A stretch of DNA of 8,469 nucleotides from Verrucomicrobia bacterium UBA1200 (GCA_002309765.1 DBXY01000004.1:193-8661), one strand, 5' to 3'. Counted from the stretch's first letter, positions 1 to 6,920 are shown. The notes: generated from the sequence alone by a model not told the origin. Translations and numbers: made by a program.

Positions 1-1883
1 TGGAGGCCGAGCCGGGCGTCACCGGCGAGATCGTGGCGTCGTTCTCCGGATCCGGCGTCAATGCCGGCTGCGGCTGCACCGCCCGGCTTAAGTTCACCGC
101 CATCGACCTCCGCGTCGCCGGCGACGGCGGAAGCCGCGACCAGCAGATCAGGTTCGACGACCCCGACGACACCAACGTCGTCTTCTGGGTCAACAACGAC
201 TACGACGTGCTGCACTACGAGGAAGAAGAGCACCACGAGGACGACAACCAGGGCATCTGCGTCACCCCGAACTGCGACGACGATGTGATCGGCTCGGTGG
301 AGAATGTTTACAACCGCAATTATGTTTTGGAAAATGGGGCTACAAACTATTGCTACCGCGACCTTGAGGACTTCGACCGTCTGTACATCCGTATTCCCAA
401 TGTCTTGGCAGACTTAGAGGGCGTTACTTATGAGTTCAAGTTCGCCCCGCTGTCTTCTGGTGAAAGTCCGGCAATCAACCTGTTCAAGGCCGTGCAGACC
501 GATTTGTTTTACATCAATGCGACCAATGATTACACCGCCATCAATCAGCAAATGATGGAATCGCGTTTGTTGACGGTCGGCAATGCATGGGCAGAGATAT
601 CGCCAAAATCTTTTAACAGCACCAGTTTCGCGTCTTACTTATACGAGGGTAAGTCTGCTGGGAAAGGCGCCCTGAAGTTCAGGGCGCGGCTGGGGGGGAT
701 TGTGCTGTCGGAGACTTCGGCGGCGGTGGAGCTGCGCGACGCGTCCGCGTTCACCGATACGTACGAAATCCCGCACACACCGTTGACACTGGCTACCGAT
801 GCCAACGAATGGGACGTTTCCGTCGGGGAATTCAGCACGGTGCGCGCATCGGCCGAAGTGCCATGGAACAGCGGCACAAACGTCACCCTCCTTGTTCTGG
901 GGTGGAATGTCGCCGGAGCGGAAAAGTGCGCCTGGCGGGACACGATGTTCAAAAGGCTGTTTTGGCACGGCTACAGGGGCCGCGTGGCAGCGTTCCACTG
1001 GCCGGCGCAATACGGCTTCAGCGGAGCGCTGGACGCGCTCACCGACGGGCCGCACTTTGACCGGAGCGAGCACCGGGCCTGGCTGTCCGCATCCAAGGCG
1101 GCGGTCCTCTTCTCAGAACTTCTCGCCGAATGGGGTAATGTGGCGTTGGTCGCCCACAGCCAGGGGAACGTGGTTGCAAGCGAGGCGTTAAACTGTATAT
1201 CGTATACCGAGAGCCAGAACACGAACCGCGTCACGTACATTGCTCTGCAGAGCGCCATCAGCGCACAGTACTTCGACACGGCGTTTCAGGCCACTTCCGT
1301 CACCAACCAGCTGGATGTGTTCTCCCTCAGGATTCGGCTGGCGAAATCGCTGGGGGACTTGTGGCGGCTGGTCACTGGCGCCACGTCGCCGGATATCCAG
1401 GGGCACTTCCCGGACGGCCTTGACATCGAGCCGCCGTACCTGCACGGGGTCATCCCCAAGTTCGGCCGCACGGTGAACTTCTACAACCGCATGGACTACG
1501 CGCTGAACATCTGGGTGGCGAACAACGCGTCAAAACCGGACAATCTGGCGTACGACTTCTCCTACGACCATGCGGACGGCGGGTACTACCGGGAGACTGA
1601 CCCTGACCCGGCGACTGGGAGCAGCAGGGCGCGGATATTCCCCGCGTCCGATTTGAGGGCAAGGTGGTGCGTGTTCTCGTTCGTGGCCTACACGCGGGCT
1701 TTGGCGTCGGGGCAGCTGGATATGTCAGGCGTGTTCAGCAGATGCCACGACCTTGGGGAAAACCACGGGTTAAACACCACCCATTACCACCACAGTTTTG
1801 AGTTCAGGTCGAATATTATCGACACTCACAGTATTTGGCATGAAATTCTGGAGGAAATCAGCGGTGTAGGAGGATCGCCATGA
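1..1883 (+). CDS. Putative alpha/beta-hydrolase (lipase-like), copy A, 5'-truncated by window
   Basis: This gene enters from the left edge. The reading frame is open from base 3 and 626 residues are visible. Comparison with the complete paralogue at 3076-5523 shows that about 191 N-terminal residues lie outside the window; the GTG at 33 is an internal Val codon, not a start. In order one sees a Cys-pair segment (CGC), an Asp-rich stretch (FDDPDDTNVVFWVNNDYD), an acidic patch (EEEEHHEDD), the motif RDLEDFDRL, and then a hydrolase-like half. The latter has LLVLGWN (candidate oxyanion strand), AHSQG (nucleophile Ser codon at 1158), NRMDYAL (candidate Asp codon at 1494) and HSFEF (candidate His codon at 1791). 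The Ser-elbow motif is typical of lipases and esterases; the exact substrate cannot be read. It overlaps the next gene by 4 bp (ATGA). A run of seven G lies at 692-698, where the paralogue has none. Confidence 0.75.
   Translation, partial: EAEPGVTGEIVASFSGSGVNAGCGCTARLKFTAIDLRVAGDGGSRDQQIRFDDPDDTNVVFWVNNDYDVLHYEEEEHHEDDNQGICVTPNCDDDVIGSVENVYNRNYVLENGATNYCYRDLEDFDRLYIRIPNVLADLEGVTYEFKFAPLSSGESPAINLFKAVQTDLFYINATNDYTAINQQMMESRLLTVGNAWAEISPKSFNSTSFASYLYEGKSAGKGALKFRARLGGIVLSETSAAVELRDASAFTDTYEIPHTPLTLATDANEWDVSVGEFSTVRASAEVPWNSGTNVTLLVLGWNVAGAEKCAWRDTMFKRLFWHGYRGRVAAFHWPAQYGFSGALDALTDGPHFDRSEHRAWLSASKAAVLFSELLAEWGNVALVAHSQGNVVASEALNCISYTESQNTNRVTYIALQSAISAQYFDTAFQATSVTNQLDVFSLRIRLAKSLGDLWRLVTGATSPDIQGHFPDGLDIEPPYLHGVIPKFGRTVNFYNRMDYALNIWVANNASKPDNLAYDFSYDHADGGYYRETDPDPATGSSRARIFPASDLRARWCVFSFVAYTRALASGQLDMSGVFSRCHDLGENHGLNTTHYHHSFEFRSNIIDTHSIWHEILEEISGVGGSP
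499..590 (+). repeat. 92-bp segment identical to 4151-4242
   Basis: All 92 bases, including every third codon position, match the second hydrolase copy, while the sequence on either side differs at many silent sites. The segment encodes the FYINATNDYTAINQQ stretch and the residues after it. Confidence 0.9.
692..698 (+). repeat. Poly-G tract (G7) inside hydrolase copy A
   Basis: Seven consecutive G encode part of RLGGIVLSE. The paralogue reads RLDEIVLAE here without a G run. The tract is shorter than usual for strong slippage. Confidence 0.85.
1868..1873 (+). promoter_or_regulatory. Ribosome binding site of gene B
   Basis: A perfect AGGAGG lies 6 nt before the ATG at 1880, inside the last codons of the upstream hydrolase gene. 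It fixes the start of B at the ATGA overlap and supports translational coupling. Confidence 0.8.
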
Positions 1884-3079
1884 TTGTAAGGTTAATCGCG
1901 CTGTTTATTGTGTCCTGCCATTGTGCAGCCACCGCCGAGACTGCATATGTGCAGGTTGTTGATGACGGCGGGGCGCCCATACCCGGCGCGACTGTGTCAG
2001 TGTACTGGTTCGAGGGCAGGCTTTTTTCCGGCAAGATCCGCGGCGCGTCGGGAAATTTCACCTGCAACGGCAGGGGGGTGGCATCGATCAGGCTAAACGG
2101 CAAGATAATGGTTGTGCCGGACCGCGCCGATAAAGGCGGGTACATATACGAACGTTACATGAACCGCGACCGTACGTTCCTGTCGGGCGATAAAGACACA
2201 AAGTCCAATCCGAGACGCATGGTGTTGCGCAGGCCGGAGCCAGCATCGTTCCTGCTCGAGTTAGAGGGGGGGGGGATCCAAAGTTCCAGAGGCGGCGCTA
2301 TCGGATTCGGCGTGGATTTGTTCCGCAAGCTGCGCAGACAAACGGAGTCAAACGCTTATGACGATTTCTTCGTTTCCGCAGTGTTCAACGAGACCGGACA
2401 ATTCTGGACTACCACTTTTTGGACGACCAACGCGAACTGCGGGCTTGTTGCAACGGCCGATCGGCGCTTCACGGCTCCGTCCTCCGGCTATACCGACCGA
2501 GTTGAGGTCAGCCAGGAGACAATAACCAACCGGGCATTCACCCTGTATCTGAAGACGCGGGTTCCGGCCGTTTACGCTATGATCCCTTTTGGGCTGAATG
2601 ATTTAGAGGCCAGGGGCAGTGTCGGGCTACAAGGGCCGCTGTGGGATTTTAAATACACCGTAGCCCGTATCAACCCCTACGGCGGGCGGGAACTGGAGCG
2701 GGACGGCAGGACCGGCGGGATCCACAATGATTTGCGGCAAGAGGCGCTGCGGGCGCTGTTGGTTGAGCGAAAGTACCCGCCGGTTCCGGACATTGATGCG
2801 CGGCTACAGAATTACAAAAAACGAAATGAACTACTAACAAAAATGCGGGAACTTCGAACGAAAGACACACAGGTTCGACGCGAGATTGAGATGATAAAGA
2901 CATCAATGAAGGGCGAACCGAAATCGAAAATCGACAAGGCGTATGAAAAACAGCAGAAGTGGATAAAAGAAACCGATGGTATTTTTCGCGAATACCGAAA
3001 AGAACTTATCCGTCTTGAAAAAGAGGCGCACACGCTGAACCTGCCGGAGGAAAGCCGAAAGGACAAAGAGGACAAATGA
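1880..3079 (+). CDS. Exported protein B with Ig-like N-terminus and C-terminal coiled coil
   Basis: The protein has 399 residues and is not a family I can name. Residues 1-19 form a signal peptide: short basic start, hydrophobic LIALFIV, and a likely signal peptidase I cut ATA|ETAYV. IVSC at 10-13 also fits a lipobox, but the paralogue lacks one and shares the mature start ETAYV, so ordinary cleavage is preferred. Residues 20-75 (VVDDGGAPIPGATVSVYW) resemble an Ig-like/carboxypeptidase-regulatory-like beta domain. A beta-rich middle follows, with conserved FWTTNANCGL, RRFTAPSSGY and INPYGGRELERDGRT. Residues about 303-382 are highly charged and probably form a helical hairpin or coiled coil, broken near KGEPKSK. 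It overlaps both neighbours by ATGA, so it is probably made together with the hydrolases. Residues 130-132 are encoded by a run of ten G that the paralogue lacks. A partner, adaptor or immunity role is inference. Confidence 0.85.
   Translation: MIVRLIALFIVSCHCAATAETAYVQVVDDGGAPIPGATVSVYWFEGRLFSGKIRGASGNFTCNGRGVASIRLNGKIMVVPDRADKGGYIYERYMNRDRTFLSGDKDTKSNPRRMVLRRPEPASFLLELEGGGIQSSRGGAIGFGVDLFRKLRRQTESNAYDDFFVSAVFNETGQFWTTTFWTTNANCGLVATADRRFTAPSSGYTDRVEVSQETITNRAFTLYLKTRVPAVYAMIPFGLNDLEARGSVGLQGPLWDFKYTVARINPYGGRELERDGRTGGIHNDLRQEALRALLVERKYPPVPDIDARLQNYKKRNELLTKMRELRTKDTQVRREIEMIKTSMKGEPKSKIDKAYEKQQKWIKETDGIFREYRKELIRLEKEAHTLNLPEESRKDKEDK
2266..2275 (+). repeat. Poly-G tract (G10) inside coding gene B
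   Basis: Ten consecutive G encode the end of Glu129 and Gly130-132. The reading frame is open at this length. The paralogous gene has unrelated sequence here (VPYSEPRYIES). Homopolymers of this length are known slippage sites in phase-variable genes; a sequencing artefact is the main alternative. Confidence 0.9.
3068..3071 (+). promoter_or_regulatory. Ribosome binding site of gene A'
   Basis: GAGG, within a purine-rich stretch, lies 4 nt before the ATG at 3076 and inside the last codons of gene B. In this frame a TGA at 3016-3018 closes the upstream side and no alternative start lies between, so 3076 is the earliest start. Confidence 0.6.
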
Positions 3080-5523
3080 ATAAATCCGTCCCGCTGGCTT
3101 TCACCGAGTGCTGCCCCTGCCCGGACCACCCGAAGATCCAGTACGCCAGCCTGTCGTCCGGCAGCCCGACACGGCTGGCGGTGTATGAGGGGCCCTGCAA
3201 GTCCGACAGCCAGATCTTGGCGGCGTACCCCAACGCCCCGGTGTACATCGAGGGGACCGGGTGCAGCCTGGCCAAGAACGACGCGCAGCTGGCATGGGAC
3301 TGGCAGGGCGAAAACTGCGCGGGCCGCGGCACCGTGACCTACTGCACGGTGTTCGGCCTGCGGCTGGTGCCGGACCTGGACGCCGACGGCGGCGTCGGCG
3401 TCGGGGACCTCCGGCTGGTGCGGCAGATGCCGCCAGAGATCGGCTGGGGCGTCACACCCCGGAAACGCTGCGCGGTGCTGCTTAAGAACGGCACCCGGCT
3501 GGGCGGCGACTTCAGCGTGTCGATAGCGTCGTGCACCAACGGCGCGGCGCGGCTGTACTCGGAAACCAACCTCGTTGACGCCGCCGCCGTGTCGGGCGGC
3601 GCCCCGGCCGCGTTCGCGAACGACGGGGCCAACCGTCTGTATTACCTCGTGGCGGAGCCGGGGGTGGCCGGCGAGATCGTGGCGTCGTTCGCCGGGTCCG
3701 GCGGCAACGCCGGGTGCGGCTGCGCCGCCCGGCTGAAGTTCACCGCGGTCGACCTCCGCGTCGCCGGCGACGGCGGCCCCCGCGACCAGCAGATAAACTT
3801 CGACGACCCCGACGACACCAACGTAGTGTTTTGGGTCAACAACGACTACGACGTGCTGCACAACAGGGAAAACGAAGAGTCGTACCATGAGGACGACCGA
3901 TCCGACTGCAACAACGTCCCGAATTGCGACGACGATGTGATCGGTTCGGTGGAATACGTGTACAACCGCAATTACGTCGTTGATTTCGTTGAAACCAACT
4001 ACTGTTACCGCGATCTGGAGGATTTCGACCGCCTGCACATCCGTGTCCCCGATGTCTTGACCGACATGGAAGGGTTGACTTATGAGTTCAAGTTGTTCCC
4101 TTCATCACCGGACGGAATACCATCGATAAACCTGTTCAAGGCCGTGCAGTCCGATTTGTTTTACATCAATGCGACCAATGATTACACCGCCATCAATCAG
4201 CAAATGATGGAATCGCGTTTGTTGACGGTCGGCAATGCATGGACTGCGGTTTCGGGAGATGATTACGTGTTTTTGGCAAACAATCATTTCCTTTACGAGG
4301 GCAAAACCGAAGGCAAAGGCATTCTGAAGTTCCGCGTGCGACTGGACGAAATTGTGTTGGCTGAGGCTTCGACGGCGGTGGAGCTGCGTGACGCGTCTGC
4401 GTTCACTGACACCTATGAGATACCGCACACACCGCTGACTTTGGCAACCGTCACCAACGAATGGGACGTTGCCGTCGGGGAATACTACCCAACGCACGCG
4501 TCGGTTGAAGTGCCGTGGAACAGTGGCACGAACGTAACGCTTCTTGTTTTGGGGTGGAACGTTGACGAAGCGGAGAAGAGCGCCTGGCGGGACACAATGT
4601 TCAAGCGGTTATTCTGGCAAGGTTACAGGGGGCGTGTAGCGGCGTTCCATTGGCCCGCGCAATACGGCTTCAGCGGCATATTGGAAGCGTTTTTTGACGG
4701 CCCGCACTTTGACCGGAGCGAACACCGGGCCTGGCTGTCCGCATCCAAGGCGGCCGTTCTTCTCTCAGAGCTTCTGGCTGGATGGGGCAAAGTGACTATA
4801 GTCGCCCACAGCCAAGGGAACGTGGTGGCTAGCGAGGCGTTAAACTGCATATCGTACACCGAGAGCCAGAACACGAACCGCGTCACGTACATCGCTCTGC
4901 AGAGCGCCATCAGCGCACAGTATTTCGACACGGCGTTCCAGGCTGACTCTGTAACCAACCAGCTGGATGTGTTTTCACTTGAAATCCGGCTGGCGAAATC
5001 GCTTGGGGATTTATGGCGGTTGATCATGGGCGCCACTTCACCGGACATCCAGGGGCACTTCCCCAACGGCTTGGACATCGACCCCCCATACCTGCACGGG
5101 ATTATCCCCAAGTTCGGCCGCACGGTGAACTTCTACAACCGCATGGATTATGCGCTGAACATTTGGGTGGCGAATAATGCGACTAAGCCCGACGATTTGG
5201 TTTATGATTTTACATATGACCAGTCGGCCTGCGGTTACTATCGGCAGGTTGACCCCGATCCAGTGACGAGAATCGACAGGGCGCAGATATTTCCTGCGTC
5301 TGACTTGAGGGCAAGGTGGTGCGTGTTCGCGTTTATAGCATACACACGCGCTTTGGCGGTGGGGCAACTGGATATGACGGATGTGTTCAAAGAGAACATT
5401 AACCTACAGGGGTCTGTTTATGGGTTTGACAGCAGCCATTATTCTCACAGCTTTGAGTTCCGTTCTAACATTATTGATACGTGTATAATCTGGGAAAACA
5501 TTCTAAAGGAGATACGAAAATGA
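3076..5523 (+). CDS. Putative alpha/beta-hydrolase (lipase-like), copy A', complete
   Basis: The protein has 815 residues. No signal peptide is visible: the N-terminus is MNKSVPLAFTECCPCPDH, and an in-frame stop upstream excludes extension. Residues 1-95 are Cys-rich. DLDADGGVGVGD at 100-111 has the D-x-D-x-DG spacing of an EF-hand/dockerin half-repeat. Residues 213-260 carry a CGC pair and FDDPDDTNVVFWVNNDYD; 262-286 are acidic; RDLEDFDRL is at 312-320. The hydrolase-like half starts near 480: LLVLGWN (489-495), AHSQG with Ser579, NRMDYAL with Asp691, HSFEF with His791. The Ser motif is typical of lipase/esterase folds. The Asp and His assignments follow from order and from identity in both copies. 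The gene is coupled by ATGA to its neighbours on both sides. Cys pairs and calcium-type motifs suggest action outside the cytoplasm, which conflicts with the missing signal. Substrate unknown. Confidence 0.8.
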   Translation: MNKSVPLAFTECCPCPDHPKIQYASLSSGSPTRLAVYEGPCKSDSQILAAYPNAPVYIEGTGCSLAKNDAQLAWDWQGENCAGRGTVTYCTVFGLRLVPDLDADGGVGVGDLRLVRQMPPEIGWGVTPRKRCAVLLKNGTRLGGDFSVSIASCTNGAARLYSETNLVDAAAVSGGAPAAFANDGANRLYYLVAEPGVAGEIVASFAGSGGNAGCGCAARLKFTAVDLRVAGDGGPRDQQINFDDPDDTNVVFWVNNDYDVLHNRENEESYHEDDRSDCNNVPNCDDDVIGSVEYVYNRNYVVDFVETNYCYRDLEDFDRLHIRVPDVLTDMEGLTYEFKLFPSSPDGIPSINLFKAVQSDLFYINATNDYTAINQQMMESRLLTVGNAWTAVSGDDYVFLANNHFLYEGKTEGKGILKFRVRLDEIVLAEASTAVELRDASAFTDTYEIPHTPLTLATVTNEWDVAVGEYYPTHASVEVPWNSGTNVTLLVLGWNVDEAEKSAWRDTMFKRLFWQGYRGRVAAFHWPAQYGFSGILEAFFDGPHFDRSEHRAWLSASKAAVLLSELLAGWGKVTIVAHSQGNVVASEALNCISYTESQNTNRVTYIALQSAISAQYFDTAFQADSVTNQLDVFSLEIRLAKSLGDLWRLIMGATSPDIQGHFPNGLDIDPPYLHGIIPKFGRTVNFYNRMDYALNIWVANNATKPDDLVYDFTYDQSACGYYRQVDPDPVTRIDRAQIFPASDLRARWCVFAFIAYTRALAVGQLDMTDVFKENINLQGSVYGFDSSHYSHSFEFRSNIIDTCIIWENILKEIRK
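4151..4242 (+). repeat. 92-bp segment identical to 499-590
   Basis: This is the partner of the identical block in the first copy, at an offset of 3652 bp. Confidence 0.9.
5506..5511 (+). promoter_or_regulatory. Ribosome binding site that decides the start of B'
   Basis: AAGGAG lies 8 nt before the ATG at 5520. It favours this ATG, which overlaps the stop of A' as ATGA, over the GTG at 5481, which would add 13 residues ahead of the signal peptide. Confidence 0.75.
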
Positions 5524-6725
5524 GTTGCTTCCAAACGTACAAATGGTCTTCCGTCCTGCTTTCGATGCTTTTTTTTTGTTCGGCTTTTGCCGAAACCGCG
5601 TATGTGCTTGTCGTTGACGAGTGCGGGGTTCCCATACCCGGCGCGATGGTGTCGGCGTACTGGTTTGAGGGGAGGCTCTTTTCCGGCAAAATCCGCAGCG
5701 CGTCGGGGAGTTTTCCTTGTAACGGCAAAGGGGTGGCTGCGATAAGTCTCAACGCGAAGGCTATGGTTACCCTGAAAAGCGCAGGCAAAGACGGTTACGT
5801 GTTTGAAGGATATCTAAATTCGGATTACGATATCTTGTCTGGAACCAGAGATACGAAATCCAATCCGCGCAAGATTGTTTTGCGCAAACCGGAGCCCGCG
5901 TCGTTCTTGTTGGAGGTCCCTTATAGTGAACCGCGGTATATTGAAAGTGGCGCTCTTGAGTTTGCGGTTGACCTGTTTAAGCCGTTGCAGGGGCACATTA
6001 AGACACGGGAATACGACGACTTCCTTGTTTCGGCTAGATATAATATGGAAATCCAACGCTGGGAGACGGTTTTCTGGACGACTAACGCAAACTGCGGGCT
6101 GATTGCCACAACCGACCGACGTTTCACCGCCCCATCCACTGGTTACGTCGCACGCGTCGAGGTTTCGCAAGAGACAATAACCCAGAAGTCCTTTACTCTT
6201 TACCTGAAAACTCGCAATCCGCCTGTTTACGTTATGATCCCGTTCGAAATTAATGATCTGCGGGTTACATCGCCCCCGCTAACCCATTGGGACTTTACTT
6301 TCACTTCTGCCCGTATCAATCCCTACGGGGGGCGGGAGCTGGAGCGGGACGGGAGGACGGACGGATTTTATTCCGAATTGAGAGAGGATGCTTTGCGCGC
6401 GTTGTTGGTGGAACACAGGTACGCGCCGAGGCCGGACATGGAAGCTCGACGCAGGAATTGTGATCAGCGAAATGCGTTAAATGACGAAATCCGAAATGCG
6501 CGTAAGGTCAATGCGGATCTGCGGCAAAAAATCAGCGAAACCGAGGCGCGTATGAAAGGAAAGCCCAAGGATAAAGTGGATCGGGCTACCGAGGCGTATA
6601 GAAAACAGTTAAGCGAATCGGGGAAAACGGTCCGTCGGTGTTCTCTGGAAATAAGGCGTCTCGAAAAAGAGGCGCACACGCTCAACCTGCCGGAGGAAAA
6701 GCGGAATAACGGGGCGGACGAATGA
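5520..6725 (+). CDS. Exported protein B' with Ig-like N-terminus and C-terminal coiled coil
   Basis: This paralogue of the protein at 1880-3079 has 401 residues from the ATG at 5520. That start is chosen because of the Shine-Dalgarno, the ATGA overlap and its match with the other copy. Residues 1-24 form a signal peptide with hydrophobic VLLSMLFFCSAFA and the cut AFA|ETAYV. The mature start ETAYVLVVDECGVPIPGAMV matches the Ig/carboxypeptidase-regulatory-like start of the paralogue. FWTTNANCGL, DRRFTAPSTGY, INPYGGRELERDGRT and the tail RLEKEAHTLNLPEE are also shared. By eye the two mature proteins are roughly 60% identical, with the coiled coil (about 303-384) much more diverged than the rest. 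The hydrophobic signal-peptide codons contain a run of nine T. It is the last full gene of the cassette. Function unknown; probably a periplasmic or surface partner of the coupled hydrolase. Confidence 0.87.
   Translation: MSCFQTYKWSSVLLSMLFFCSAFAETAYVLVVDECGVPIPGAMVSAYWFEGRLFSGKIRSASGSFPCNGKGVAAISLNAKAMVTLKSAGKDGYVFEGYLNSDYDILSGTRDTKSNPRKIVLRKPEPASFLLEVPYSEPRYIESGALEFAVDLFKPLQGHIKTREYDDFLVSARYNMEIQRWETVFWTTNANCGLIATTDRRFTAPSTGYVARVEVSQETITQKSFTLYLKTRNPPVYVMIPFEINDLRVTSPPLTHWDFTFTSARINPYGGRELERDGRTDGFYSELREDALRALLVEHRYAPRPDMEARRRNCDQRNALNDEIRNARKVNADLRQKISETEARMKGKPKDKVDRATEAYRKQLSESGKTVRRCSLEIRRLEKEAHTLNLPEEKRNNGADE
5569..5577 (+). repeat. Poly-T tract (T9) in the signal-peptide codons of B'
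   Basis: Nine T encode Leu-Phe-Phe and the first base of Cys in the hydrophobic core of the signal peptide. The run may be a by-product of hydrophobic codons or a slippage site. Confidence 0.85.
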
Positions 6726-6791
6726 AAAACCGGTCGACAGGAACCGCGTTACAATGTTGGGTGGTACTCTAAATTTATCCTCATGTACATT

Positions 6792-6828
6792 CCCGCGCTC
6801 GGCACTGATGGCGGGGTTGCCTTATTTT
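6792..6828 (+). terminator. Weak candidate terminator after the cassette
   Basis: CCCGC (6792-6796) can pair with GCGGG (6811-6815) across a 14-nt loop, followed by an interrupted T-rich tail (CCTTATTTT). The stem is short and the tail imperfect, so this is tentative. Confidence 0.25.
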
Positions 6829-6833
6829 GTGAA

Positions 6834-6851
6834 GACGCAAGCGTAAGCGTC
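6834..6851. repeat. Short inverted repeat GACGC-N8-GCGTC
   Basis: Perfect 5-bp arms flank AAGCGTAA, so the site also reads as repeated AAGCG-like words. It may be a dispersed intergenic palindrome or part of a terminator; no function can be assigned. Confidence 0.4.
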
Positions 6852-6891
6852 GCGTGTCCGTGTAAGTCTGTGGTTTTAATCCTTTCAGTTG

Positions 6892-6920
6892 TTGTGGCGG
6901 TTTCGTAAACCCGATATGAT
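6892..6920 (+). promoter_or_regulatory. Candidate sigma70-type promoter for purH
   Basis: TTGTGG (6892-6897) and TATGAT (6915-6920) are separated by exactly 17 bp. The -10 matches five of six consensus bases; the -35 matches mainly TTG. Transcription from here would give a leader of about 140-150 nt before purH. Confidence 0.4.

Larger units (their letters stand above)
1..3079 (+). repeat. Tandem cassette unit 1 (A+B, left end outside window)
   Basis: This is the first of two paralogous A-B units. Corresponding points lie 3646 bp apart at the left (base 9 with 3655), 3640 bp at the B starts and 3646 bp at the B ends. Protein identity by eye is about 80-85% for the hydrolases and about 60% for the B proteins. 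Confidence 0.9.
3076..6725 (+). repeat. Tandem cassette unit 2 (A'+B')
   Basis: This is the second paralogous unit, in direct orientation, joined to the first by a 4-bp ATGA overlap with no spacer. The unit is about 3.65 kb and ends in another ATGA. Confidence 0.9.

Noticed and set aside
33..35. GTG as the start of copy A
   Set aside because: The frame is open to the window edge, and the residues before it align with internal residues 192-201 of A'.
2812..4038. Minus-strand open frame of 408 codons
   Set aside because: It lies opposite the end of B and the start of A', both supported by paralogues. It is rich in Val/Ala/Gly/Arg as expected for the complement of GC-rich coding DNA and matches no known protein pattern.
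5484..5489. TATAAT as an internal promoter for B'
   Set aside because: No -35-like hexamer stands 16-18 bp upstream, and it lies within the coding end of A'.
5481..5519. GTG start 13 codons upstream for B'
   Set aside because: The added residues are charged and polar, lie ahead of a normal signal peptide, and the ATG at 5520 has the Shine-Dalgarno and the ATGA overlap shared with the other copy.
6783..6908. 41-codon frame with a hydrophobic C-terminus in the intergenic region
   Set aside because: No Shine-Dalgarno precedes its ATG, it spans a palindrome and overlaps the promoter candidate, and no homology is recognised.
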